A stretch of 64,000 bases of DNA from Rectinema subterraneum (GCA_009768935.1 WESA01000001.1:62001-126000); one strand, 5' to 3'. Numbered from the stretch's first letter, positions 52,373-60,471 are shown. The notes: generated from the sequence alone by a model not told the origin. Made by a program: numbers and translations.

Positions 52373-52463
52373 TTTTCTGGATGAACAGGTTTTGGTACAC
52401 GCGATTTTATTCTTACGAGTGTAAAAATACAGGTTTACAAAATCGCTCTGATGCCTTATATTT

Positions 52464-53048
52464 ATGCATGATGATTTAGAAAAAGGCAGGAGAATGCTTT
52501 CATCATTCAATTTTAAAGAGTACGAAACTGTCACCGCAAACAGCAATGCGTTCAAAGGAGTTGAAATCGATCTGATGATCGAGATCCTCAAGGACTGGAA
52601 ACAGTCTCCCGGGGATCCCTATACCCTCCTTGAGCTGCGCGATGGCAAAACGCTGGTTGCATTCGCGCTCATCCATCGCGTCTCGGGGCGCAATTTCACC
52701 TTTGACATACGATTTATCGTACTTGATCAAGACTATCGCTCAAGCTCGGCAATCCAGCATCTTTTCGATATGATCGATGCTGAACTTCTCAAGAAAATCC
52801 CTTTTGCAGTCATACGCGTAGAAATTTCTTCGGTAAAAAGAGACAGCCTGGGAGAGCAAGCCCTCGAGAATGCAGGCTATAGCCTTATCGGTCACATTCC
52901 GACGTATTATGGGGAAAATGACGATTTTTATTTCTATATAAAAGCGATATTCCGCAATCCCCCTAATTTCATAAAAATATCGAAGCCATTCGAAGACCAG
53001 GCAGCTTCCGCTGCGCCTCTTGAAGAAATTCACACATTGGAAGAGTAA
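52464..53048 (+). CDS. GNAT-family acetyltransferase-like protein
   Basis: The 194-residue protein reads as a GNAT fold: an N-terminal FNFKEYETVTANSNAFKGVEIDLMIEIL, a beta-hairpin LLELRDGKTLVAFALIHRVSGR, then FDIRFIVLDQDYRSSSAIQHLFDMID in the place of the acetyl-CoA loop, and a C-terminal ALENAGYSLIGHIPTYYGENDDFYFYIKAI typical of the family. Substrate is unknown. It diverges from the lysine cluster with overlapping promoters, so co-regulation is possible. Start is uncertain: ATG 52464, or ATG 52494 just after AGGAG. The C-terminal Ala/Glu-rich tail is not conserved. Confidence 0.7.
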   Translation: MHDDLEKGRRMLSSFNFKEYETVTANSNAFKGVEIDLMIEILKDWKQSPGDPYTLLELRDGKTLVAFALIHRVSGRNFTFDIRFIVLDQDYRSSSAIQHLFDMIDAELLKKIPFAVIRVEISSVKRDSLGEQALENAGYSLIGHIPTYYGENDDFYFYIKAIFRNPPNFIKISKPFEDQAASAAPLEEIHTLEE

Positions 53049-53175
53049 TATGCTCGTAGGTGCAATAGAAGGCGACGGTACAGGCATGGAAGCCGCATCT
53101 GCAAGCGGCCGCGTTTAAAAGGCCGGCCTTGATTTCAGACTCTTCTTTCTGCTATAGTACGCGCGGTAATTTCGA

Positions 53176-53248
53176 GCCGAGATAGCTCATTTGGCAGAGC
53201 GGCGCACTCGTAATGCGCAGGTACCGGGTTCGATTCCCGGTCTCGGCT
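53176..53248 (+). tRNA. tRNA-Thr (CGT anticodon)
   Basis: All arms fold. Acceptor GCCGAGA pairs with TCTCGGC, D arm GCTC with GAGC, anticodon stem GCGCA with TGCGC around loop CTCGTAA (anticodon CGT), and T arm CCGGG-TTCGATT-CCCGG. The discriminator is T, the CCA is not encoded, and a T run follows directly. Confidence 0.96.
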
Positions 53249-53367
53249 TTTTTTTCGGCGAAAGCTCGGCAACTCCACGGCATCCCTGACATGAATGTGT
53301 ATGATTTGTTACAGCACTGTGGCGGGTGCTGCTTTCTTGATATCATCAACAATGGCGCTTTGTACTG

Positions 53368-54090
53368 TCATTGCGTGACTGTAAGCCCCTTTCTTGTCTC
53401 GTCACCCGGAGATTCGAGTCGGCCATCTCTGATGCGGATCGTCCTCGAACAGAACCGCTTCACTTCCTCGACGTTGTGAGAGACGAAGATGACAGGGCAC
53501 CCATAGGAGAGCAGCGTTTTTTTGAGTTCGTCGCCGATGGCATCCTTGAGCTCAGTATCCAGGGCGGAAAACGGTTCATCCAGCAGGATGGCCTCCGGTT
53601 GGAAAGCAAAGAGTCGAGCCAAGGCAACCCGCTGCTGCTGGCCTCCCGAGATCTGTCGGGGATATCGAGAAGCTAACTGCTCTATGTGGAGCATCTCCAT
53701 GTACTTTCTGGAATATCGCTCGGCACGATGCTTCCACTCTCGGTATGATTCTCCCTTTTGCCGTCCAACACCGCTGGCCACATTCTTGATGACGCTCATG
53801 TGGGGAAAGAGGGCATAGGATTGGAACAGATAGCCTACCTTCCTTTCCCGGGAAGGAAGATCGATTTCTCGCCCGCTGTCGAACAAGGCCCGGCCGTTCA
53901 ACCGGACATGTCCCTTGTCGGGGTGGATGATTCCCGCGATGCACCTGAGGCTCATGCTCTTGCCACTGCCTGAAGGGCCGAGCAACCCTAGTATCTCTCC
54001 TTGCGCCACGCAAAACGAGACATCAAGTTCGAAAGGCTTGTGGGAATCGGAAGGAGCCACCTTCAGATACAGGGATACGTCCAGGCTCAT
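53368..54090 (-). CDS. modC: Molybdate ABC transporter ATP-binding protein
   Basis: ModC powers molybdate uptake. It has Walker A LLGPSGSGKSMSLRCIAG, the Q-loop YLFQSYALFPHM, the signature RQISGGQQQRVALARLFA, Walker B ILLDEPFSALD, and the H-loop FVSHNVEEV. At 240 residues it lacks the C-terminal molybdate-binding TOBE domain of E. coli ModC (352 residues), so it probably does not sense molybdate itself. I start at ATG 54090 with CAGGAG upstream, overlapping the modB stop; a longer frame lies inside modB. It is the last gene of the molybdenum transcript. Confidence 0.92.
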   Translation of the reverse strand: MSLDVSLYLKVAPSDSHKPFELDVSFCVAQGEILGLLGPSGSGKSMSLRCIAGIIHPDKGHVRLNGRALFDSGREIDLPSRERKVGYLFQSYALFPHMSVIKNVASGVGRQKGESYREWKHRAERYSRKYMEMLHIEQLASRYPRQISGGQQQRVALARLFAFQPEAILLDEPFSALDTELKDAIGDELKKTLLSYGCPVIFVSHNVEEVKRFCSRTIRIRDGRLESPGDETRKGLTVTQ

Positions 54091-54749
54091 CCTTTTCTCC
54101 TGCTGTCGAAGTGTGTAGTCAGCGCGAGCGATACGCAGGAAATGGCCACGATGATTCCCACCCAGATCCATGCCGTCTGCATGTCGCCTCCCGCAGTCGC
54201 AAAGTAGATGGCCATTGGTATAGTCTGCGTCTTGCCCGGAATATTGCCGGCGATCATCAAGGTGGCTCCGAACTCCCCCAGACTACGGGAGAAGCTTAAG
54301 GCCAGCCCTGCGATGAGCCCGGGCCAAGCTTCCGGCACCATGACATGTACAAACAGCTTCCATTCGGACATACCCAATGTCCTTCCAGCCCAAAGAAGTT
54401 CTTGGTCGATCTGTCTGAAAGCCCCCAGCGCGGAGCGGTACATCAAGGGAAACGAGACCACCGTTGCTGCAATAATGCTGGCTTTCCAGGAAAAGAGGAT
54501 CCCCCGTTGTCCTATCTTGGCCAGCAGAATGCCGAAAGGACCGTTCTTGCCGAACAGAACCAACAGGAAGAACCCGAGGACCGTCGGAGGAAGAACCAGC
54601 GGCAAGGTGAGGATCGTATCCACGATGGTCGCCTTCCTCCCCTGCATGGTATAGCAGAGTCTGGCCACGACCGTACCGAGGACGAAGACGATCGCGCTCG
54701 AAAGTGTGGCGGCTCTGAGAGAGATATACAGGGGAGAAAGGTCAAACAT
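54087..54749 (-). CDS. modB: Molybdate ABC transporter permease
   Basis: The 220-residue integral membrane permease has the ModB/CysT pattern: five or six hydrophobic segments, LPLVLPPTVLGFFLLVLFG, and the EAA loop with the ATPase contact WAGRTLGMSEWKLFVHVMVPEAWPGLIAGLALSFSRSLGEFGATLMIAGNIPGKTQTIPMAIY. Molybdate and tungstate permeases look alike, and the surrounding cofactor genes favour molybdate or tungstate. It follows modA by three bases and overlaps modC by four. Confidence 0.94.
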   Translation of the reverse strand: MFDLSPLYISLRAATLSSAIVFVLGTVVARLCYTMQGRKATIVDTILTLPLVLPPTVLGFFLLVLFGKNGPFGILLAKIGQRGILFSWKASIIAATVVSFPLMYRSALGAFRQIDQELLWAGRTLGMSEWKLFVHVMVPEAWPGLIAGLALSFSRSLGEFGATLMIAGNIPGKTQTIPMAIYFATAGGDMQTAWIWVGIIVAISCVSLALTTHFDSRRKG

Positions 54750-54752
54750 AGG

Positions 54753-55520
54753 CTAGATAACCGAAAACCCGTACTTGGCAAAGATTCTGGCAGCCTCGTC
54801 GCAGAACAGGAAGTCCTCGAACGCTTTTGCTTCCTTGGGATGAGCACTATCCTTTACGACGCCGACGGGATAGACGATCTTCTGGTGGCTGTTCTCGGGA
54901 GCAATGGCCGAAACGGTCACCTTGTCGCTGATCTGGGCATCAGTGGAATAGACGACGCCTGCATCGACATTGCCGGTTTCAACCCAGAACAGGACCTCCC
55001 GAACATCCTTTGCCAGCACCAGCTTGCCTGCAATGGCATCACTGAGCCCCAGGTTCCTGAACACTTGTACTGCATACTGGCCAGCGGGTACCGACTTGGG
55101 ATCGCCAAGGCCGATCTTCGTCACAGAGGGATTGCGCAGATCGTCAAAGCTGGAGAGCTTGATCCCGTTCTTGGGGACGACGAGGACGACGTAGTTTTCC
55201 AGGATGTTCCTGACCGTCGAAGTATCCATCAGCCCCTTGTCGATGAGAGCTTGCATCTGCTTGAGCCCAGCGGAAAAAAACAGGTCTGCAGGAGCTCCCT
55301 GCTCGATCTGCTGCTGCAGAGCCCCGGAAGATCCGTAGTTGCAGCGGATTATGATCGACGGATTCTTTGCCATGTAGACGGCCTTCAACTCATTCATGCA
55401 ATCCATCAGACTGGCCGCGGCGCTGATCAGCAACTCGGTTTTCTGCCTGGAAGAGCCCTGGGCGAATCCCGCGACAACGCTCAACAAGACAAACAGACAT
55501 ACGAAAAACCGTTTCTTCAT
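54753..55520 (-). CDS. modA: Molybdate-binding periplasmic protein
   Basis: ModA delivers molybdate or tungstate to the permease. A signal peptide is present (MKKRFFVCLFVLLSVVAGFAQ, cleavage about residue 21). The ligand motifs ISAAASLMDCMNELKAVY and NYGSSGALQQQIEQGAPADLFFSAG are typical of ModA, as is VVYSTDAQISDKVTVSAIAPENSH. AGGGGA lies before the ATG at 55520. It starts 17 bases after the MOSC-MogA gene. Molybdate versus tungstate specificity is not settled by sequence. Confidence 0.94.
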   Translation of the reverse strand: MKKRFFVCLFVLLSVVAGFAQGSSRQKTELLISAAASLMDCMNELKAVYMAKNPSIIIRCNYGSSGALQQQIEQGAPADLFFSAGLKQMQALIDKGLMDTSTVRNILENYVVLVVPKNGIKLSSFDDLRNPSVTKIGLGDPKSVPAGQYAVQVFRNLGLSDAIAGKLVLAKDVREVLFWVETGNVDAGVVYSTDAQISDKVTVSAIAPENSHQKIVYPVGVVKDSAHPKEAKAFEDFLFCDEAARIFAKYGFSVI

Positions 55521-55537
55521 AATTTCCCCTCTCTTTT

Positions 55538-56461
55538 CTATATATGTGAATCCACGGCACATTCGCCCTGGGTCCCTTGCAGAATAGCCAGGCCGTGGGG
55601 CAGTGATTCCAGAATAGCCTGGAGATTTTCCACCGCGGCCTTGGGACTGCCAGGAAGATTGACGATGAGCGTTTGTTTGCGCGTTGCACAGACCGCGCGG
55701 CTGAGTGAAGCCCGTGCCGTGACGGAGAGACTCCGCAACCTCATCAGTTCGGCGAGGCCTGGAACCATCCGCTCCGCGATGTCGATTGTCGCCTCCGGCG
55801 TAACATCCCTGAGCGAAAGGCCGGTGCCGCCGGTAGTCAGAAGCAGGTCAGCGGTATAGGAATCGCAGATGCGCGCCATCAGGGCGGAGAGCTGCTCCCG
55901 GTCATCGGGCAAGAGCGCGGTACCGACAACCTCATATCCCTCTTCTGTCACTAAATGGTGCAGTGCGGGAGTACTTTCATCCTTCCGCTCTCCCGCATAT
56001 CCCTTGTCGGAAGCGCAGAGGATGAAAACGCGCTGTGCCGTATAGGCCTCGATCGGCATGCCAGGCCTTAGAATTCCCCCGTGGAGTACCCTGGCGAAGG
56101 CCCCTTCGGTGGGCATGATGCACTTTCCCATTCGTTTCTGGATATCGCACCCGCTGTGACAAACCTTGCCGATCTGGGTCATGCGCAGTACCACATCGCC
56201 ACAGACAAGGGCTGTCCCCACCGGCAGACAGGGGAAATCGAGACCATACGCGAGGAGGTTCTCGCCAAAATCGCCATCGGCGACATTCGCCCCCTGCCGG
56301 TTGAAGGCATCGACCGTGTCGGCCGAGAGCAGGCTGATCTGTCGATGCCATGTACCGGCATGGGCATCGCCCTCGATGCCCCAGTTTGCCTTCAGAGTGG
56401 CCTCTTTCATCGGCCGTTTTGGCGTTCCCTTTTCACTGCTGGCACAGATCGCCTTAATCAT
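55538..56461 (-). CDS. MOSC-MogA fusion protein
   Basis: The 307-residue protein joins two molybdopterin-related domains. The first, residues 1-150, is a MOSC domain (GIEGDAHAGTWHRQISLLS, FGENLLAYGL, GDVVLRMTQIGKVCHSGCDIQKRMGKCIMPTEG). The second, 155-307, is MogA/MoaB-like (VFILCASDKGYAGERKDESTPAL, DLLLTTGGTGLSLRDVTPEATI, and NLPGSPKAAVENLQAILE). MogA adenylates molybdopterin before metal insertion; MOSC proteins handle sulfur or bind the cofactor. The fusion suggests that the activated cofactor is passed on directly. I start at ATG 56461 with AAGGGGA upstream. Between moaA and modA in the transcript. Similar fusions exist in other anaerobes. Confidence 0.9.
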   Translation of the reverse strand: MIKAICASSEKGTPKRPMKEATLKANWGIEGDAHAGTWHRQISLLSADTVDAFNRQGANVADGDFGENLLAYGLDFPCLPVGTALVCGDVVLRMTQIGKVCHSGCDIQKRMGKCIMPTEGAFARVLHGGILRPGMPIEAYTAQRVFILCASDKGYAGERKDESTPALHHLVTEEGYEVVGTALLPDDREQLSALMARICDSYTADLLLTTGGTGLSLRDVTPEATIDIAERMVPGLAELMRLRSLSVTARASLSRAVCATRKQTLIVNLPGSPKAAVENLQAILESLPHGLAILQGTQGECAVDSHI

Positions 56462-56477
56462 TCCCCTTTGCACGTCC

Positions 56478-57449
56478 TTAACCTCCGACAGAAGAGAGCG
56501 GCCACTCGACCGGTCCCGTCTGAAACGCATGACGAAGCTGCTTCCTTAGCACGAATGCCTCGATGCGGCGGCAAATTTCCTCAGGTGGGCTGCCGCGCTC
56601 GAGTAACTGCCTGATATCCAGACGATCCGGGTGATAGAGACAGGTCTTCAGCTGTCCTTCATTGGTGAGACGGAGCCGCTGGCACTGCGAACAGAAGCAG
56701 CTGGTCAATGCTCCGATGAACCCGACGTCGACGCCGCCGAAGCGCCGATATTCCGCGGGACCGGATCCCCAGGGCTCCGAGCCCTTAGGCCCGCGGGGGG
56801 ACGCCTCTTCCCCGTACTCCTCGCCAAGAAAGGCGACGAGAGTCGCCGTGGAAACCCCTTCCCATCGAGCTCCGTCTCCGAAGGGCATCAGCTCGATAAA
56901 GCGGAGGGGAATGCCGAGCTTCCGTGCAAAGGCCATCAACTGACGGACCTGATTCCTGTAGGTGTCGGCGAGGAGCACGCAATTGAGCTTGACCGCAAGG
57001 CCTTCGGACAGGGCCGCAGCGATACCCTCCAGCACGGGCCGGACCGGGAAGCCTCCCGTCAGGGAAGCATACAAGTCCGCATCGACGGCATCGAGACTGA
57101 CGTTCACCGATTGGATGCCTGCCTCTTTTAAGGCACGGGCGTCCCGAACGAGGCTTGTGCCATTGGTGGTCAACGCAAGCCGTTCGAATCCAAGCGAAGA
57201 GAGTCGGGCAATCAGCGGGATGAGCCCAGGGCGAACAGTCGGTTCCCCACCGGTAATGCGCAGGGCTCGTATGCCCATGGATCGGAACAGGGAACAAAGG
57301 AAGACCAACTGGTCATCGGATAGACCCCGGTGAACGACTCCCGGCCCGCAGTAACGACAGCGATAGTTGCAAGCCTCCGTCACCGAGAGCCTGAGATAGG
57401 TGTGGATCCGACCGAAGGAGTCCCGGAGCCCGGCATCACCGTCGGTCAT
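56478..57449 (-). CDS. moaA: GTP 3',8-cyclase MoaA
   Basis: MoaA is the radical SAM enzyme that starts molybdenum cofactor synthesis from GTP. The SAM cluster motif is TEACNYRCRYC (C27, C31, C34 from this start), with ITGGEPTVRPGL. The C-terminal cluster is in SCFCSQCQRLRLTNEGQLKTCLY. The C-terminal GG that activates MoaA lies at the end (VGG). I start at ATG 57449 (MTDGDAGLRDSFGR), with an in-frame alternative at 57470; both lie inside the end of moaC. It needs MoaC, which precedes it. About 323 residues is the family length. Confidence 0.93.
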   Translation of the reverse strand: MTDGDAGLRDSFGRIHTYLRLSVTEACNYRCRYCGPGVVHRGLSDDQLVFLCSLFRSMGIRALRITGGEPTVRPGLIPLIARLSSLGFERLALTTNGTSLVRDARALKEAGIQSVNVSLDAVDADLYASLTGGFPVRPVLEGIAAALSEGLAVKLNCVLLADTYRNQVRQLMAFARKLGIPLRFIELMPFGDGARWEGVSTATLVAFLGEEYGEEASPRGPKGSEPWGSGPAEYRRFGGVDVGFIGALTSCFCSQCQRLRLTNEGQLKTCLYHPDRLDIRQLLERGSPPEEICRRIEAFVLRKQLRHAFQTGPVEWPLSSVGG

Positions 57450-57915
57450 AGCACCCGCTCTTTCCTCCATCCTTGAACTGGAGATGGACATCCTCCACAT
57501 GCATTGAACGGTCGATTGCCTTGCAGAAGTCATAGATGGTCAACAGAGAGATGGTCGCTCCCGTGAGAGCTTCCATCTCAACTCCCGTCTTCCCCGTAGA
57601 GGCAACTGTACAGACTGCCTCTATGGCACACTCCTCGGACAGAAGTCGAAAATCGAGCTGGGCGGAAGTCAACAGCAGGTTATGACAGAGGGGAATGAGG
57701 GACGATGTCTGCTTGGTAGCCATGATACCGGCAATGCGGGCTGCGGCGAGCACATCCCCCTTCGGGACGGTCCCACCGGCGATGGCATCGAAGGCCTGCC
57801 TGCTCATAAAGATCCTGCCGGACGCGATGGCCGTGCGTTTCGTATCCACCTTAGCAGAGACATCGACCATGATGGCCTTGCCGTCCTCATCGACATGGGT
57901 CATTGCACCATTCAT
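57436..57915 (-). CDS. moaC: Cyclic pyranopterin monophosphate synthase MoaC
   Basis: MoaC makes cPMP from the MoaA product. The 159-residue protein is standard in length. It shows MVDVSAKVDTKRTAIASGRIFMS, AAARIAGIMATKQTSSLIPLCHNL (catalytic loop), and GVEMEALTGATISLLTIYDFCKAID with the terminal KDGGKSG motif carrying the active-site Lys. The gene follows the MoeA-like gene directly (stop and start adjacent) and overlaps moaA by 14 bases. MoaD and MoaE, needed for the next step, are not in the window. Confidence 0.95.
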   Translation of the reverse strand: MNGAMTHVDEDGKAIMVDVSAKVDTKRTAIASGRIFMSRQAFDAIAGGTVPKGDVLAAARIAGIMATKQTSSLIPLCHNLLLTSAQLDFRLLSEECAIEAVCTVASTGKTGVEMEALTGATISLLTIYDFCKAIDRSMHVEDVHLQFKDGGKSGCYDRR

Positions 57916-58944
57916 CTAAATGCCTCCGTTGCCGAACCCACAGTTGGGAAAGGTGCAGGTACGACACTTCAGACAGAGCCCGCCATTGCCGAGGGAGGCG
58001 ATATCGTGAGCTGTGACGGGAATCCGCGCCACGAAACGGGGCAGCAGAATGTCGAAAATCGTCCTGTCCTCATACATGACGCATCCCGGAAGGCCGAGGA
58101 CCGGCACGTCGCCGATGTAGGAGACAAGGAACATCGCACCGGGTAGTACAGGAGCCCCGTAACTTACGATCCTCGCCCCGCTGTTCCTAATGGCCTTCGG
58201 GGTCCGGTCGTCGGGGTCGACGCTCATGCCTCCCGTGCAGAGCACCATCTCTTCCCCATCAGCGACGGCCTGCTTGATGCAGGAGCTAATATAGACCTCG
58301 TCGTCTCCGGTCAGAATCTTCCTGGAGACCGACACGCCTACTTCGGCGAGCTTTTTCTCGACGACTCGGGAGAAGGTATCCTCGATGATGCCCTTCTTGA
58401 CCTCGTTGCCGGTTACCAGGACTGTACAGCGCCTGATCACATACGGCTTTATGGAGAGCACAGGGTTGGAAACACCAGCGATAGCCGCTACCTGATCCAT
58501 CTTTGCCGCATCGATCACCAGGGGAATGACCCGCATGCCGGCCAGCTTGTCGCCCTTTTTCACCCGGGCATAATTGTGGCGCGTGGCGATTATGACATCC
58601 CCAAGGCTGTTGATGCGGAGCAACCGCTCCAGATCGATCTGCAGCACACCTTCGCACGTGGCTTTCAACTCGATCTTCCCCTCCTTGACCTCGCTCCTCT
58701 CCATGTGGTCGTTTTTTGTGGCATTGCAGAGGATCTCGGCAGCCTCGTTTTCGTGGAGCATGCCCTCCTGCTTCTCCCACACATAGAGGTTCTCCTTCCC
58801 CATAGAAAGAAGGACAGGAATATCCTCTTCCCTGACAACATGCCCCTTGCGAAAACGGGCATCCTTGGTCACCCCCACGATAATCTGCGTCATGTCATGA
58901 CAGAGGATATGACCCACTGCGTCCTGCGTACGGATAAGTTTCAC
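57916..58944 (-). CDS. MoeA-like molybdopterin-binding protein with C-terminal cysteine cluster
   Basis: The 342-residue protein has the MoCF/MoaB-like fold of molybdopterin-binding enzymes: VIRRCTVLVTGNEVKKGIIEDTF, then MVLCTGGMSVDPDDRTPKAIRNSGARIVSYGAPVLPGAMFLVSYIGDVPVLGLPGCVMYEDRTIFD. This is the MoeA-type metal insertion core. It lacks the domain I/II region of full MoeA; its N-terminal 160 residues form a different module. The end has four cysteines (C324, C327, C330, C335 in CLKCRTCTFPNCGFG), suggesting a metal or Fe-S site. Such proteins occur in anaerobes with molybdenum hydroxylases. It overlaps the HTH gene upstream by four bases. Confidence 0.85.
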   Translation of the reverse strand: MKLIRTQDAVGHILCHDMTQIIVGVTKDARFRKGHVVREEDIPVLLSMGKENLYVWEKQEGMLHENEAAEILCNATKNDHMERSEVKEGKIELKATCEGVLQIDLERLLRINSLGDVIIATRHNYARVKKGDKLAGMRVIPLVIDAAKMDQVAAIAGVSNPVLSIKPYVIRRCTVLVTGNEVKKGIIEDTFSRVVEKKLAEVGVSVSRKILTGDDEVYISSCIKQAVADGEEMVLCTGGMSVDPDDRTPKAIRNSGARIVSYGAPVLPGAMFLVSYIGDVPVLGLPGCVMYEDRTIFDILLPRFVARIPVTAHDIASLGNGGLCLKCRTCTFPNCGFGNGGI

Positions 58945-59291
58945 TGTTGTGCCTCGGGGAAATAGCGTTGAAAACAGGCCTCAACTGCCTTGTACGAATC
59001 GGCTACGAAGGCATCGTACCGCTCCATGAAGGAGCGGCCTTTTTCGGTAAGGGATGAGCCTCCGCCTGCCGCCCCGCCGATGCTCTTCACTGTCAGCGGA
59101 TAGCCCAGTTTCTTTTCTGCAACGTGGATGATCTTCCACGCTTTGGAATAGGACATCCCCATCATATTTGCGGCTGCGGAGAGCGACTTGGCGGTATCGA
59201 TATTATGGAGCAACTCATTGACACCGGGACCGAAAAACGATCCATCCGAAGTAAAAGGTATACGGATGTAAAAAGAAAAAGCCATGGGCAA
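58941..59291 (-). CDS. ModE N-terminal-type winged-helix regulator
   Basis: The 116-residue protein matches the DNA-binding half of ModE: GPGVNELLHNIDTAKSLSAAANMMGMSYSKAWKIIHVAEKKLGYPLTVKSIGGAAGGGSSLTEKGRSFMERY. The molybdate-binding TOBE domains of ModE are missing, so metal sensing must be indirect or lie in another protein. It is the first gene of the transcript and overlaps the MoeA-like gene by four bases. Probable role is autoregulation of the molybdenum operon. An ATG six bases downstream is an alternative start. Confidence 0.88.
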   Translation of the reverse strand: MPMAFSFYIRIPFTSDGSFFGPGVNELLHNIDTAKSLSAAANMMGMSYSKAWKIIHVAEKKLGYPLTVKSIGGAAGGGSSLTEKGRSFMERYDAFVADSYKAVEACFQRYFPEAQQ

Positions 59292-59331
59292 TCACCGTTA
59301 TTTTTTCAAAAATATAAGGAACTACAGAAGG

Positions 59332-59361
59332 AGTATAAGGCTATGCCGTGATGCTTGTCAA
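59332..59361 (-). promoter_or_regulatory. Near-consensus promoter of the molybdenum operon
   Basis: On the minus strand, TTGACA (59356-59361) and TTATAC (59333-59338) are exactly 17 bases apart, or TATACT at 18. The spacing to the first gene leaves a leader of about 35 bases. A GTATATAAAACG motif lies just upstream (about 59385-59400), reminiscent of ModE-type TATA-rich sites, though unproven. Confidence 0.7.
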
Positions 59362-59450
59362 CAAATGCATAATGTCACGAACATTGTATATAAAACGCCT
59401 TAAGGAATGGCAAACACCGGGAAAAGAAAAAGCGGAGTATGTTCCTCAAC

Positions 59451-60368
59451 TTAATTCAGAAAACCTTTGCTAAAAATGAGCATTAAGGACAGAGCAGCAA
59501 TCTGGGCTGCTGACTGAACCATGAAAGCAAGCGATATTTTCCCCATGATTGGCCCTTTTGTCTCATGTGAATAGCCAATACGATGCATCCGGTTCAGAAT
59601 AAAAACCACGCCGATACCGCCCAGCATTGCGCACCACGCTGAATACAGAGGAAGAATCCCGGAAAAGCCGAAAATCATAAGCAAGAGCAGCGCAGAACCC
59701 ATTTCAACATAAATAAGCAAAGGAGCGAGAGCCTTCCCAAGGACGACGGCCAAGGTCCACCGTCCCGCGGCGGAATCGCCCTCTATATCGCAGGCATTAT
59801 TCGCGGACAGAATCGCGGCAATTGCAAGAGTCTGGGGAAGCGATACAAGCAGAAACCGGCCGGAGATAGTGCCTGTAAGTACATAAAGACATATGCAGAA
59901 ATAGACAGATCCCAGAAACCCACCTGCAAAAAGCTCACCAAAAGGAGTGCTTGATATCGGTTTTGGGCCTGCGCTGTAAAAGAAACCTACGAGCATCGAG
60001 CAGAGCCCCAGCACCATAAGCGGCAGTCCGACCATCCAGGTGAGCGCAAACCCGATAGCGCCCGCGAGCCCGAAACATATGAGGCTTATTCCTAAAGCCG
60101 AGCCGGGGGAAACTCCTTCGTGAATCAGGACCTTCGCCTCTTCCCTGTTGAACCGGGGATCGTCCACATTGCGGTACCAGTCAAAATACGTATTGAAACC
60201 AGTAGTCCCCATATCCACCAGTAAGCCCGCGACGCCCAGCAGTAGCGCTTTGAGCGGATCGACGGAGCCTTTCACGGCAAGCGCATACAAAAGGCCAATG
60301 CTGTAGGTCGACGCACTTACGATCTTGGTCCGGAGTTCCACTATACCGGAAAATTGTCTGAAGGTCAC
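59451..60368 (-). CDS. UbiA/MenA-family prenyltransferase
   Basis: The 305-residue membrane protein has about nine hydrophobic segments and the two Asp-rich motifs of the UbiA superfamily: NTYFDWYRNVDD (N-x3-D-x5-D form, residues about 59-70) and NNACDIEGDSAAGRWTLAVVLG. These bind Mg and the prenyl diphosphate. The MenA branch (DHNA prenyltransferase of menaquinone synthesis) is closest by the first motif. No other menaquinone gene is in the window, so the acceptor is uncertain. It lies between the molybdenum promoter and guaB with no shared operon evidence. Confidence 0.85.
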   Translation of the reverse strand: MTFRQFSGIVELRTKIVSASTYSIGLLYALAVKGSVDPLKALLLGVAGLLVDMGTTGFNTYFDWYRNVDDPRFNREEAKVLIHEGVSPGSALGISLICFGLAGAIGFALTWMVGLPLMVLGLCSMLVGFFYSAGPKPISSTPFGELFAGGFLGSVYFCICLYVLTGTISGRFLLVSLPQTLAIAAILSANNACDIEGDSAAGRWTLAVVLGKALAPLLIYVEMGSALLLLMIFGFSGILPLYSAWCAMLGGIGVVFILNRMHRIGYSHETKGPIMGKISLAFMVQSAAQIAALSLMLIFSKGFLN

Positions 60369-60471
60369 AGCCCTTTATACACTCTGAAAACAGGCAAAAG
60401 CAATATCGGCATCTTGTGCGCTTCGACTGTCAGCACGGGGCGCAGGCGGGCTGGCGGACGCAGACGGGCGC

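Larger units (their letters stand above)
52073..52463. other. Divergent control region of the lysine cluster
   Basis: This 391-base region without genes separates kdd from a GNAT gene transcribed the other way. Divergent promoter-like boxes overlap near 52317-52372. The leftward leader from there to kdd is about 260 bases and holds a terminator-like hairpin at 52188-52241 and a GCTCGCG...CGAGC hairpin at 52254-52274. I looked for the lysine and cobalamin riboswitch core boxes and did not find them. Confidence 0.6.

Noticed and set aside
53176..59450. Genomic island integrated at tRNA-Thr
   Set aside because: No integrase gene and no repeat of the tRNA 3' end were found near 59.3-59.5 kb. Acquisition remains only a possibility.
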